This document shows positions 33,900-43,434 of a stretch of 64,000 nt of DNA, in pieces. A program made the position numbers and the translations under genes. Position 1 is the stretch's first letter. Each line of letters starts with the position of its first letter. Below the pieces are notes generated by a model. It saw only the letters and a program-made list of their open reading frames with translations. It searched no databases and was not told the origin of the DNA. Source of the DNA: Albibacterium sp963696875 (GTDB taxonomy: Bacteria; Bacteroidota; Bacteroidia; Sphingobacteriales; Sphingobacteriaceae); contig CAVOLQ010000001.1 of the NCBI GenBank assembly GCA_963696875.1, forward strand, positions 496,001 through 560,000. The letters run 5' to 3'.

Positions 33900-35243
33900 A
33901 TGGAAGACAATAGACGAGATTTTTTAAAGAAAGTAATGGTAGGGGCAGCTGCGGTTTCTTTTGGCGGTGTTTTGCCCGGGTTTAGTGCAAAAAGCTATGC
34001 AAATATTTTAGGTGCGAACGATAGAATAAGGACCGGCGTAATGGGGGTTAATTCTAGAGGACTGGCATTAGCCGAAAATTTTGCATTACAAAAGAATTGT
34101 GAAGTAACCTATATTTCCGATGTCGATACACGAGCTGCAGAAAAGTGTATAGCAAGTGTGGAAAAAATACAAAATAAGAAACCGAAAGCAGCGCCAGACT
34201 TCAGAAAAGCATTGGAAGATAAGAATCTTGATGCTCTAGTTATTGCCGCACCGGACCATTGGCATGCTCCGGCAGCAATTCTTGCTTCTCAGGCTGGAAA
34301 ACATGTGTATTTGGAAAAACCTTGTAGTCATAATCCACACGAGGGAGAACTGTTGATGCAGGCCGCCGAGAAATACAAAAATGTAATTCAGATGGGGAAC
34401 CAAAGGAGGTCATGGCCAAATGTTGTTGCAGGCATTAAGGACTTACACAATGGCGCGATTGGAAGACCTTATTTTGCAAGAACCTGGTATTCGAATAATA
34501 GGCCATCGATCGGAATTGGTAAAGAAGCTGCGGTACCTTCGTGGTTAAATTTCGATTTATGGCAAGGTCCTGCCCCGCGTGTAGCTTATAAAGACAATAT
34601 TTTGCATTATAACTGGCACTGGTTTTGGCATTGGGGAACGGGTGAAGCACTTAATAACGGAACCCACTTTGTTGATATTGCGAGATGGGGATTGCAAGTG
34701 GAATATCCTACTAAAGTGACTTCTTCGGGAGGAAGGTATCGTTATAAAGACGATTGGGAAACACCTGATACGCAAACAATCGGTATTGAATTTGGAAACG
34801 ACTCTTCGATAGTTTGGGAAGGGCGTAGCTGCAATGGTTTAAATAGCGAAGGTTCTACAGTAGGGGTAGTTTTTTATGGTGAAAATGGTTCCTTGCAAAT
34901 CGATGGAGGAAATGCTTATAAGGTATTTGATATCAAAGGAAAGGTAGTGAAAGATGTCAAAAATGAAACCGCCTTTATCGAAGGCAATTTGATGAATCCA
35001 TCGCAAGCACTTGATTCTTATCATATACAGAACTTTTTCAGCGCTATCAAGGATGGTCAAAAATTAAGTTCCGATATCGTAGGAGGACATCAAAGTACCT
35101 TATTGGTTCAGCTAGGGAATATTGCACAAAGAACGGGAAGTGCTTTAGACATCGATCCCAAAAACGGAAGGATATTGAATAATAATGAGGCAATGAAGTA
35201 CTGGAAACGTGAATATCAAAAAGGATGGGAACCTAAAGTTTAG
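33900..35243 (+). CDS. Gfo/Idh/MocA family oxidoreductase, exported (Tat-type signal)
   Basis: 447 residues. Tat-like leader (NRRDFLKKVMVGAAAVSFGG), Rossmann region RTGVMGVNSRGLALAENF, a full E-K-P motif (HVYLEKPCSHNPHEGE), and WHWFWHWGTGEALNNGTHFVD, the same kind of substrate-site segment as in the 6.2 kb paralogue. The starting ATG is 4 bp after the previous stop. Probably periplasmic, with NAD(P) bound before export. Several exported paralogues side by side suggest stepwise or reversible oxidation of neighbouring hydroxyl groups, but no substrate can be named. Confidence 0.9.
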   Translation: MEDNRRDFLKKVMVGAAAVSFGGVLPGFSAKSYANILGANDRIRTGVMGVNSRGLALAENFALQKNCEVTYISDVDTRAAEKCIASVEKIQNKKPKAAPDFRKALEDKNLDALVIAAPDHWHAPAAILASQAGKHVYLEKPCSHNPHEGELLMQAAEKYKNVIQMGNQRRSWPNVVAGIKDLHNGAIGRPYFARTWYSNNRPSIGIGKEAAVPSWLNFDLWQGPAPRVAYKDNILHYNWHWFWHWGTGEALNNGTHFVDIARWGLQVEYPTKVTSSGGRYRYKDDWETPDTQTIGIEFGNDSSIVWEGRSCNGLNSEGSTVGVVFYGENGSLQIDGGNAYKVFDIKGKVVKDVKNETAFIEGNLMNPSQALDSYHIQNFFSAIKDGQKLSSDIVGGHQSTLLVQLGNIAQRTGSALDIDPKNGRILNNNEAMKYWKREYQKGWEPKV

Positions 35244-35289
35244 AAGGTTATTGGCGGATAAGAGGAATTGAGGCGAATTAGCTTAGTAA

Positions 35290-36384
35290 ATGAAAAAAAT
35301 GGATAAAAAAACAATAAAAATGAAAGTGCTGGTGGTGGGTTGTGGAAATATGGGAAGTTCCCATGCTTTGGCTTACCATTCAATGAAAGAAGAGTTTGAG
35401 ATTTGTGGACTAGTTTCTTCAGGAAAAAGCAAAGAAATATTGAATGAGAGACTAGGAAATGCTTATCCATTATTTGATAATTATGAAAACGCATTGGAGG
35501 AAACCAATCCGGATGCGGTTTGTATTTCTACTTATCCTGATACGCATGAAGAATATGCGATAAAAGCCTTTGAAAAAGGTTGTCATGTATTTGTAGAAAA
35601 ACCTATTGCAGATTCTGTTGAAGGTGCAAAGCGGACTGTTGAAGCGGCAAAAAAAGCGAATAAAAAACTAATTGTAGGCTATATTTTGCGACATCACCCT
35701 TCTTGGGAAAAGTTCATTGAATTCAGCCATGGCTTAGGAAAGCCCTTGGTAATGAGAATGAATCTTAATCAGCAGAGCGATGGTAAAATGTGGACCGTAC
35801 ACCGAAACCTAATGAAAAGCTTAAGTCCAATTGTGGATTGTGGCGTTCATTATATTGATGTGATGTGTCAAATGACTCGTTCTAAACCTGTCCAAGTTTC
35901 AGCGATTGGAGCACGATTAACAGAAGATATTCCAGAGGGTAACTATAATTATGGTCAGTTACAAATTCGTTTTGAAGATGGATCTGTAGGTTGGTATGAG
36001 GCAGGCTGGGGCCCCATGATGAGTGAAACGGCGTTTTTTGTGAAAGACGTGATTGGGCCAAAAGGCGCAGTTTCTATAGTAGCGAAAAATGCAGGAGGAG
36101 AAGGAAAATCGGATTCTATCGAATCACATACTAAAACAGAATCTTTACTCGTACACCATGCAGCCCTAGATGTATCGGAAAAATTTGCAAAAGAAGATAC
36201 TTGGATTGATTTAAAAGATGAACCAGATCATCAAGAACTTTGCAATAGGCAACAACGTTATTTTTATCGATCTATTCTAGAAAATATTGATTTGACGGAT
36301 CATATGGAAGATGCAGTAAATAGTCTGAAAATTGCTTTTGCTTGTGATGAATCAGTAAAAACTGGCGAGATAGTAAAGTTATAA
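35290..36384 (+). CDS. Gfo/Idh/MocA family oxidoreductase (cytoplasmic)
   Basis: 364 residues. In-frame ATGs at 35299 and 35320 are alternatives; the Rossmann core MKVLVVGCGNMGSSHALAYH begins at 35320, so the first ten residues may not be translated. E-K-P motif CHVFVEKPIADSVEG; substrate-site motif VDCGVHYIDVMCQM. There is no signal peptide, so this member works in the cytoplasm, unlike its two upstream neighbours. It is the third of the tandem family genes and is followed by RidA after 88 bp. It could catalyse a late redox step on the imported product. Confidence 0.9.
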   Translation: MKKMDKKTIKMKVLVVGCGNMGSSHALAYHSMKEEFEICGLVSSGKSKEILNERLGNAYPLFDNYENALEETNPDAVCISTYPDTHEEYAIKAFEKGCHVFVEKPIADSVEGAKRTVEAAKKANKKLIVGYILRHHPSWEKFIEFSHGLGKPLVMRMNLNQQSDGKMWTVHRNLMKSLSPIVDCGVHYIDVMCQMTRSKPVQVSAIGARLTEDIPEGNYNYGQLQIRFEDGSVGWYEAGWGPMMSETAFFVKDVIGPKGAVSIVAKNAGGEGKSDSIESHTKTESLLVHHAALDVSEKFAKEDTWIDLKDEPDHQELCNRQQRYFYRSILENIDLTDHMEDAVNSLKIAFACDESVKTGEIVKL

Positions 36385-36472
36385 ACAATAAATCGAATAA
36401 TGATGAGTTTAGCTAGTCATGTCTATGCATAATGAAATTTTCACATGATTATTCACTTTAAAAAGTAACATA

Positions 36473-36862
36473 ATGAAAAAGGAAATAGTACACCCAGATA
36501 AAAAAGACTTTAGTTTTTCGACAGGTGCTTATTCGGCAGCAGTAGAAATAGATGGATGGCTTTATGTTAGCGGGCAAGCAGCGATTGATTTTTCTGAGAA
36601 TAAATTCAAACTCGGAACCATTGAAGAAGAAACTCATTTGACGATGCATAATATCAAAAGACTTTGCGAGGCGGCAGGTGCAACTTTGGATGATGTAGTA
36701 AAGTGTACGGTTCATTTAAGACATATAGAGGACTTTGATCGATTTAATGAAGTGTATTCGGGTTATTTTAAAGGAGTTAGGCCCGCTAGAACGACCGTTC
36801 AATCAATCATGGGACACAGCATAAAAGTAGAAGTGGATGCGGTTGTTAAATTACCTAAATAG
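36473..36862 (+). CDS. RidA/YjgF/YER057c/UK114 family deaminase
   Basis: 129 residues, the usual family length. Key residues include Arg106 in RPARTTVQ (the family's imine-carboxylate-binding Arg), Gly18-Tyr20 and Glu120 in VEVDAVVKL. Known role of archetypal RidA: hydrolysis of reactive enamines and imines from PLP or oxidase reactions; other members act in specific catabolic pathways. Here it lies between oxidoreductase genes and a hydroxyacyl-CoA-type dehydrogenase, which suggests a nitrogen-containing substrate passing through an imine. Cytoplasmic. Confidence 0.92.
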   Translation: MKKEIVHPDKKDFSFSTGAYSAAVEIDGWLYVSGQAAIDFSENKFKLGTIEEETHLTMHNIKRLCEAAGATLDDVVKCTVHLRHIEDFDRFNEVYSGYFKGVRPARTTVQSIMGHSIKVEVDAVVKLPK

Positions 36863-36884
36863 AAAATAACGAAATAAAATATTT

Positions 36885-37889
36885 ATGAATCACTCAAAAC
36901 TAAGACCCGAAGAGATCCCGGTTGCTGTAGTCGGCTTAGGATTGATGGGATGCAGCATTGCTACATGCTTATTGATGGCAGGCCATCGTGTTGTAGCTAT
37001 CGCACCTATCCCATCTGATATGTTGACGGCTGAGAAAAGAATTGTTGCTCATCTAAAAAAATCTTTTTCAGAAGGATTGACTGATATAGACTTCCAACAG
37101 TTTTTGCCTAATCTAATTATTACTGAGGATTATGCTGAATTAGCCCAATCTCAACTTATTGTAGAGTGCACATTGGAAGATATTGAAATAAAGAAAATAG
37201 TATATGCCAAAATAGAACAGCAAGTTGCTCATGATGCCGTGATTACAAGTAATACTTCCGCTATTCCGATTAGCATTTTACAAGCAGAAAGTAAATGTCC
37301 AACCCGCTTTCTTGGTTTACATTGGGCGGAACCTTCACATACCACACGATTTTTAGAGATTATTTGTGGCAATCAAAGTGAGTTTAGGCTTGCAGAATGG
37401 CTATATGAGCTTTCCCATTTATGGGGAAAGGAACCCACCTTGGTGCGTAAGGATATTCGAGGATTTATCACGAATCGGTTGATGTATGCTATGTACCGTG
37501 AAGCTTTTTCGCTAGTAGAAAATGGCTATGCTTCAGTTGAAGATGTAGATCGTGCTTGTCGGAATAATGCAGGGTATTGGATGACTTTAGTAGGTGTATT
37601 CCGCTGGATGGATTTGACTGGTGTACCGGCTTATCATAATGTGATGAAAGACTTATTACCTACTTTAAGTAATGATACCCAGATTCCGAATTTGATGAAA
37701 AAGGTAGTTTCTGAAGGAGGAAGAGGAACAGCTAATGCACAAGGATTTTATGAATATACACCAGAAGAAGCTAAAATGTGGGAGGAGACTTTTGAGGAAT
37801 TTAGTTATGAAATTAGAAGACTGGCTTTGAAGTATCCTGCGGATGTTGTGAAGACTAAAATGAAAAAGCAACAAGAGGCTCGGGCTTAG
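36885..37889 (+). CDS. 3-hydroxyacyl-CoA dehydrogenase family NAD-binding protein
   Basis: 334 residues. NAD-binding GLGLMGCSIA (about 17-26). Catalytic His region GLHWAEPSHTTRFLEI (a variant of the H-F-x-N-P loop) and SNTSAIPIS (about 120-128) belong to the FadB/HBDH-type dehydrogenases. The C-terminal helical domain (RGFITNRLMYAMYREAFSLVENGYASVEDVDRAC) is intact. There is no fused enoyl-CoA hydratase. In this cluster without acyl-CoA genes, a non-CoA beta-hydroxy acid (as in gulonate 3-dehydrogenase-like relatives) is more likely than fatty-acid oxidation. It starts 22 bp after RidA and ends 5 bp before the dipeptidase gene. Confidence 0.87.
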   Translation: MNHSKLRPEEIPVAVVGLGLMGCSIATCLLMAGHRVVAIAPIPSDMLTAEKRIVAHLKKSFSEGLTDIDFQQFLPNLIITEDYAELAQSQLIVECTLEDIEIKKIVYAKIEQQVAHDAVITSNTSAIPISILQAESKCPTRFLGLHWAEPSHTTRFLEIICGNQSEFRLAEWLYELSHLWGKEPTLVRKDIRGFITNRLMYAMYREAFSLVENGYASVEDVDRACRNNAGYWMTLVGVFRWMDLTGVPAYHNVMKDLLPTLSNDTQIPNLMKKVVSEGGRGTANAQGFYEYTPEEAKMWEETFEEFSYEIRRLALKYPADVVKTKMKKQQEARA

Positions 37890-37894
37890 AAATT

Positions 37895-38980
37895 ATGAAA
37901 AGGAAAAGGTTCATAATCGATGCACATTTAGATCTTGCAATGAATGCTATCGAATGGAATAGAGATTTAAGACAGTCGGTTTATTCTATTCGCGACCGTG
38001 AAATGGGAATGAATGATAAGCTCGACCGTGGAAAAGGGACGGTTTCTCTACCTCAACTACGAGAAGGGAACATCGGTTTGGTAGTGGCTACTCAAATTGC
38101 CCGTTATGTTGAACCTGATAGCACTTTGCCTGGATGGAATTCTCCAGAAATTGCTTGGGGAATCAGTCAAGGACAATTGGCTTGGTACAATGCGATGGAA
38201 GAGCAAGGAGAGATGGTTCAAATCACCGACGGAACAGCGTTAAATGAACATATAAAACTTTGGCTCGATGAGGGAAAAGATAATTCGTCTAAACCTGTCG
38301 GCTATATCCTTAGTTTGGAAGGTGCAGATTCATTGGTAAATGTCAATTATTTGGAGAAGGCCTATTCTAGTGGACTTCGTGTTTGTGGACCTGCGCACTA
38401 CGGACCTGGTCGCTATGCGCCGGGTACAGGTGAAGAAGGAGGGCTAACTACTATGGGTAAGGATCTATTGAAGGAAATGGATGCTCTAGGTATGATCTTA
38501 GACATTACCCATTTGACCGACAAAGGCTTCAAGGAAGCGACCGATATGTATAAAGGTCCCATTTGGGCAAGCCATCATAATTGTCGGAAACATGTGAAGC
38601 ATCAGCGACAATTGACGGATGATCAGATAAAAGTACTAATTGAACGAGGGGCAGTTATCGGCGGCGCATTTGATACTTGGATGTTGGTTAATAATTGGGT
38701 GAGAGGGATTGATGATCCAAAGCAGCGAAATGTATACATGGAATTGATTATCGATCATTTTGATCATATCTGTCAGCTTGCCGGAAATACGGATCATATT
38801 GCGATAGGCAGTGATTTAGATGGTGCTTTTGGGAAAGAGCAATCGCCTTTCAATCTGGATACGATAAGTGATTTGCAGAATTTAGAAAATCCATTAAAAC
38901 AAAGAGGATATAGTGATGACGATATCGACAAGATTTTCTATAAAAATTGGTTGGCATTCTTAAGAAATGCGTGGAAATAA
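37895..38980 (+). CDS. Membrane dipeptidase family hydrolase (peptidase M19)
   Basis: 361 residues, TIM-barrel metallo-hydrolase. All metal-ligand regions are visible: HxD in DAHLDLAMNA, Glu in LSLEGADSL, His in LDITHLTDKGF, His in WASHHNCRKH, and Asp in IGSDLDGAFG. There is no signal peptide, so it is cytoplasmic. Family enzymes cleave dipeptides (including D- and dehydro-residues) or related amides. Together with RidA, three Gfo/Idh/MocA oxidoreductases and a beta-hydroxy acid dehydrogenase, it probably opens an amide or peptide-like bond in an imported compound. Confidence 0.9.
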   Translation: MKRKRFIIDAHLDLAMNAIEWNRDLRQSVYSIRDREMGMNDKLDRGKGTVSLPQLREGNIGLVVATQIARYVEPDSTLPGWNSPEIAWGISQGQLAWYNAMEEQGEMVQITDGTALNEHIKLWLDEGKDNSSKPVGYILSLEGADSLVNVNYLEKAYSSGLRVCGPAHYGPGRYAPGTGEEGGLTTMGKDLLKEMDALGMILDITHLTDKGFKEATDMYKGPIWASHHNCRKHVKHQRQLTDDQIKVLIERGAVIGGAFDTWMLVNNWVRGIDDPKQRNVYMELIIDHFDHICQLAGNTDHIAIGSDLDGAFGKEQSPFNLDTISDLQNLENPLKQRGYSDDDIDKIFYKNWLAFLRNAWK

Positions 38981-39137
38981 TTGAATGTACAAATACACAT
39001 CCAAGTAAAAAACAAATCGGTAGTTAGGCTTGTGTTAAGGGTGCAATGAATTGTTTTCTTTGTTGATGAATACGATAATGTAATTTATCTATATATGTCT
39101 TGTAGTCAATGCTATTTAGATGTAAATCCTCTGAAAT

Positions 39138-42100
39138 ATGAACATCAAAAAAGTCTTAATTGCCAATCGCGGCGAAATTTCTATACGAATAAGTCGAGCC
39201 TGTAATGAATTGAATATTCGTACTGTTGCTGTTTATACTTTTGAGGATCGATATTCTCTACACCGCTATAAAGCTGATGAAGCTTATCAGATTGGTGAAG
39301 AAAACAACCCATTAAAACCCTATTTAGATATCAAAACGATAGTCAAGATAGCTAAGTCTTGTGGGGCGGATGCTATTCATCCAGGTTATGGCTTTTTAGC
39401 GGAGAATGCTTTGTTTGCTAAAGAATGTGCGGAAAATAATATTATTTTTATTGGTCCTCGCCCAGAGGTGATGTTGGCTTTGGGTGATAAAGTTACTGCG
39501 AAAAATGTGGCACGTAGCGTGGCTGTTCCTATAATAGAAAGTAGTGAAATTGATCTGGCAAATGCAAATGATGCGGTTTTGGAGGCGAATCGTATTGGTT
39601 ACCCTCTGATTCTAAAAGCCGCAGCTGGAGGCGGTGGAAGAGGGATGCGTATCGTTAGAACCGAAGATGAAGTTCGAAGGTCTTTTCCTGAGGCAAGCAG
39701 CGAAGCTAAAAATGCTTTTGGCGATGCAACAGTGTTTTTGGAGAAATACATAGAAAGACCTCGACATATTGAAATACAAATTGTTGCGGATAACGATAAG
39801 AATATAGTGCATCTACATGAACGTGACTGTTCTGTACAAAGACGCTTTCAAAAGGTGGTAGAAATTGCACCATCTTTAAATTTACAAGAAGTCACACGGA
39901 ATAAATTATATGATTATGCGATCAGGATTGTGAAAGAAGTTAATTATAATAATGTTGGTACAGTTGAGTTTTTGGTAGATGAAGGAGAGCGGATTTACTT
40001 CATAGAAGTTAATCCTCGAATTCAAGTAGAACACACTATTACGGAAATAATTACTGGAATCGATTTGATTAAAACACAAATCTATATTGCAGATGGATAT
40101 CGATTAGATTCTCCTGAAATTGGATTAGGGGATCAAGAAAAGGTCATGAAAAATGGTTTTGCGATACAATGCCGAATAACAACTGAAGATCCATTTGATG
40201 ACTTTAAGCCAGACTATGGTACATTAATTACGTATAGGAATGCTGCTGGATTTGGAGTGCGATTGGACGAGGGAAGTACTTATGCCGGGATGAAGATCAG
40301 TCCTTTCTTTGATTCTATGCTGGTGAAAGTTAGTACCTCGGGTCCAAGCTTAGCCGACGCAGGACGAAAGATGAATCGCGCTTTACGTGAATTCAGGATC
40401 AGAGGCGTGAAGAATAATATACAGTTTCTTGAGAATTTAATTAATCACCCTGTTTTTATTTCTGGTAAAGCAACTGTTAATTTCATTCAAGACCACCCTG
40501 AATTATTTCAAATTAGTGCTCGTTTAGATCGAGGAACCAGAATACTGTCTTTTTTAGGAGAAGTAGCTGTGAATGGGAACCCAGATGTTAAAAATGTGGA
40601 TCTAACCAAAAGGATTGTGAATCCGGTCGTTCCTACTTATGACAATGATGCAGCCTATCCAAAAGGAACTAAGGATAAATTAACAGAACTAGGTCCTGAA
40701 GGATTTTGCCAGTGGCTGAACGACGAAAAGCCTATTTATTATACGGATACAACGTTTAGGGATGCACATCAATCGTTGTTAGCAACGCGTATGCGTACTT
40801 ATGACATATTGAAAGTAGCGGAGGGTTTTGCTAAAAATCATCCTCAAACATTCAGTATGGAGGCTTGGGGTGGGGCAACATTTGATGTTTGTTTAAGATT
40901 CCTCCATGAAGATCCGTGGAGTAGACTTGAGAAGTTGAGAAAATCTATTCCTAATATTTTAATTCAAATGCTTATTCGAGGTACAAATGGAGTAGGGTAT
41001 TCTGCCTATCCCGATAATTTGATTCAATCATTTGTTGAAACAAGTTGGGAAAAAGGAGTTGATGTCTTCCGTGTTTTTGATTCTTTGAACTGGATGGAAA
41101 ATATTGCGCCTTGTATAGAGATGATTCGTAAAAACACCAAAGGAATTGCGGAAGGTTCATTTTGTTATACTGGAGATATTCTTGATCCAAAACGTTCAAA
41201 ATATGATTTGAAGTATTATATACGGATGGCGAAAGATCTCGAGAATGCTGGTGCTCATATTTTAGGGGTAAAAGATATGGCGGGTCTTTTGAAGCCTTAT
41301 GCGGCAACAGAGCTAATCAGTGCATTGAAGGATACAGTTAGTATTCCTATTCATTTGCATACGCATGATACTTCTTCTTTGCAGACGGCAACATACATGA
41401 AAGCGATTGAAGCAGGAGTAGATGTAGTCGATTGTGCAATTGGGTCTTTATCTGGACTTACGTCTCAACCTAGTTTGAATGCCTTGGTAGAAATGATGCG
41501 CTTTCAAGAGCGTGAAAATCCGTATGATAGTAGATCGCTTGAGGAATACAGTGATTATTGGGCAAGTGTACGCAATAATTACTATGTTTTTGAATCGGGA
41601 TTGCAGACAAGTTCTGCAGAAGTTTTCAAACACGAAATTCCCGGTGGACAATACTCCAACTTAAAGCCCCAAGCTATTGCCCTCGGATTAGGAGATCAGT
41701 TTAACGAAATAAAAGAGCGGTATGCTGAAGTAAACGAGCTTTTTGGAGATATCATAAAAGTGACGCCCAGCTCTAAAGTAGTGGGAGATCTTGCCCAATT
41801 TATGGTTGCTAATAAAATTACCAAAGAGGATATATTTACAAAAGGAGATCAAATTGATTTTCCTCAGTCCGTGGTGTCTTTCTTTATGGGAGAAATCGGA
41901 CAACCTGAAGGCGGTTTCCCAGAGAATCTTCAAAAGTTAATATTGAAAGGAAAAAAGCCTTTGACTGATCGACCAAATAAACATTTAGCTCCTTTGGACC
42001 TTCAAGCAGAATATGCGGATTTTAAGAATAAGTACGGGGATGATCTACCCTTTTCTTCCTATCTTTCCTATAAATTTTATCCGAAAATAGCTGAAGATGC

Positions 42101-42578
42101 AATAAAGATGTTTCGGGAATATGGGGATCTGTCTGTTGTGCCTACTGTTAACTTTTTCTATGCAATGCAACTCGGCGATGAGACCAGTATTGAGATATCT
42201 CCTGGTAAAACATTGCTTATTAGATTGATGTCAATCGGTCCGGCGGATGATAAAGGAATTCGTATTGTTTTCTTTAAATTAAATGGACAAACAAGAAACT
42301 TAGAAGTACACGATAAAACTATAGCGATAACGCATATAGAAAATAGAAAGGTGGATAAAAATAACAAAAATCATATCGGATCTCCACTTCAAGGTTTATT
42401 ATCTAATGTATTTGTCGAAGTCGACCAAGAAGTTAAAAAAAATCAACCCTTGTTCATCATTGAAGCGATGAAAATGGAAACGACCATTACCGCTAACAAA
42501 GAAGGTATTGTAAAGGATTTAATATTGAAACGTGGTGATCTGGTGAGTACAGATGATTTAATATTGATATTAGAATAA
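39138..42578 (+). CDS. pyc: Pyruvate carboxylase
   Basis: 1146 residues, single-chain type. Biotin carboxylase domain (about 1-450) with the ATP-grasp motif KAAAGGGGRGMR and EVNPRIQVEHT. Carboxyltransferase domain (about 530-820) with TDTTFRDAHQSLLATRMRT and the zinc-site HTHD. Tetramerisation segment, then a C-terminal biotin carrier domain with EAMKMETT, biotinylated at Lys1112. It converts pyruvate, bicarbonate and ATP to oxaloacetate (anaplerosis) in the cytoplasm. The gene stands alone, 157 bp after the M19 gene and 130 bp before the second sigma gene. Whether it is co-regulated with the flanking catabolic clusters cannot be seen. Confidence 0.97.
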   Translation: MNIKKVLIANRGEISIRISRACNELNIRTVAVYTFEDRYSLHRYKADEAYQIGEENNPLKPYLDIKTIVKIAKSCGADAIHPGYGFLAENALFAKECAENNIIFIGPRPEVMLALGDKVTAKNVARSVAVPIIESSEIDLANANDAVLEANRIGYPLILKAAAGGGGRGMRIVRTEDEVRRSFPEASSEAKNAFGDATVFLEKYIERPRHIEIQIVADNDKNIVHLHERDCSVQRRFQKVVEIAPSLNLQEVTRNKLYDYAIRIVKEVNYNNVGTVEFLVDEGERIYFIEVNPRIQVEHTITEIITGIDLIKTQIYIADGYRLDSPEIGLGDQEKVMKNGFAIQCRITTEDPFDDFKPDYGTLITYRNAAGFGVRLDEGSTYAGMKISPFFDSMLVKVSTSGPSLADAGRKMNRALREFRIRGVKNNIQFLENLINHPVFISGKATVNFIQDHPELFQISARLDRGTRILSFLGEVAVNGNPDVKNVDLTKRIVNPVVPTYDNDAAYPKGTKDKLTELGPEGFCQWLNDEKPIYYTDTTFRDAHQSLLATRMRTYDILKVAEGFAKNHPQTFSMEAWGGATFDVCLRFLHEDPWSRLEKLRKSIPNILIQMLIRGTNGVGYSAYPDNLIQSFVETSWEKGVDVFRVFDSLNWMENIAPCIEMIRKNTKGIAEGSFCYTGDILDPKRSKYDLKYYIRMAKDLENAGAHILGVKDMAGLLKPYAATELISALKDTVSIPIHLHTHDTSSLQTATYMKAIEAGVDVVDCAIGSLSGLTSQPSLNALVEMMRFQERENPYDSRSLEEYSDYWASVRNNYYVFESGLQTSSAEVFKHEIPGGQYSNLKPQAIALGLGDQFNEIKERYAEVNELFGDIIKVTPSSKVVGDLAQFMVANKITKEDIFTKGDQIDFPQSVVSFFMGEIGQPEGGFPENLQKLILKGKKPLTDRPNKHLAPLDLQAEYADFKNKYGDDLPFSSYLSYKFYPKIAEDAIKMFREYGDLSVVPTVNFFYAMQLGDETSIEISPGKTLLIRLMSIGPADDKGIRIVFFKLNGQTRNLEVHDKTIAITHIENRKVDKNNKNHIGSPLQGLLSNVFVEVDQEVKKNQPLFIIEAMKMETTITANKEGIVKDLILKRGDLVSTDDLILILE

Positions 42579-42708
42579 TCCATTAACTTCCAAGCGACCT
42601 GTAATTAATAAAATAATCTATATTATGTAATAATATTAGTATTTAATAATATTTTTCCCTATGTTTAAGAATAGTTATACGTATTGTCAGTAAATATGAT
42701 TTTTACTT

Positions 42709-43281
42709 ATGATGAATCTGGACGAGAAAGACTTATTGGAAAAATTGAATGCAGGGAATTACCAAGCTTTTAGTGTTTTTTATAGTCGATATTGGGAGAA
42801 TATTTTTATATACGTTCAGAGAATCGTCAATAATGAAAACGAATCCAAAGATATTGTTCAGGATACGTTTTTGACGATTTGGAATTTACAAGGTAAATTA
42901 AATCACGTAGAGTCTTTTAAAGCTTACTCATTGACAATTGCAAGAAATAGAGCACTACGTTATCTACGCGACAGCAAACACAAAACGGAATTACTAGACG
43001 ATTTTATATCTTTTCTAAGAGATCACGAGCCTAGTGCACTCGATCAATTAATTAAAGATGAATTGGCACTTTTTGTTGAAATTCAAGTAGCTAAAATGCC
43101 AGACAGGATGCGACAGACCTATAAAAGAAGTAGAGAAGAGGGCTTGTCAAATAAGGAAATAGCGCTGTTAATGGAAGTCAGTGACCAAACGGTTAAAAAG
43201 CAAATACAATATTCTTTAAAGTATTTACGTCATACTTTATCAAAGCTCCAAGGCATAATCCTATTCCTTTTTTCCATATAA
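42709..43281 (+). CDS. ECF RNA polymerase sigma factor (FecI-like)
   Basis: 190 residues. Region 2 (about 25-95: AFSVFYSRYWENIFIYVQRIVNNENESKDIVQDTFLTIW-type segment) and region 4 (about 130-180: MPDRMRQTYKRSREEGLSNKEIALLMEVSDQTVKKQI). The start is ATG at 42709, with a second ATG immediately after. It forms the second sigma/FecR/SusC/SusD module of the window. Sequence similarity with the first sigma factor is only of family level, so the two modules are probably independently tuned. Confidence 0.92.
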   Translation: MMNLDEKDLLEKLNAGNYQAFSVFYSRYWENIFIYVQRIVNNENESKDIVQDTFLTIWNLQGKLNHVESFKAYSLTIARNRALRYLRDSKHKTELLDDFISFLRDHEPSALDQLIKDELALFVEIQVAKMPDRMRQTYKRSREEGLSNKEIALLMEVSDQTVKKQIQYSLKYLRHTLSKLQGIILFLFSI

Positions 43282-43306
43282 GATTGCAGTCTTGGATTCG
43301 TTTCCC

Positions 43307-43347
43307 TGTCTTTAATAAATGATTGTTTCAATCATTTATTAAAGACA
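43307..43347. repeat. 19-bp perfect hairpin between sigma and fecR-like genes
   Basis: Bases 43307-43325 and 43329-43347 are perfectly complementary with a 3-nt loop (TTT). There is no T-run directly after the stem; a C-run and A-run follow (CCCCCTAAAGAAAAA), then the fecR-like gene 88 bp on. The strong stem suggests attenuation or an RNA-processing site separating the expression of sigma and anti-sigma. Confidence 0.8.
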
Positions 43348-43434
43348 CTTACCCCCTAAAGAAAAAAAAAGACTCTTTATACAAAGGGCCATTCTTTTGA
43401 CAGAGCATAGCGGCTATCACAGTAAATATAAATT

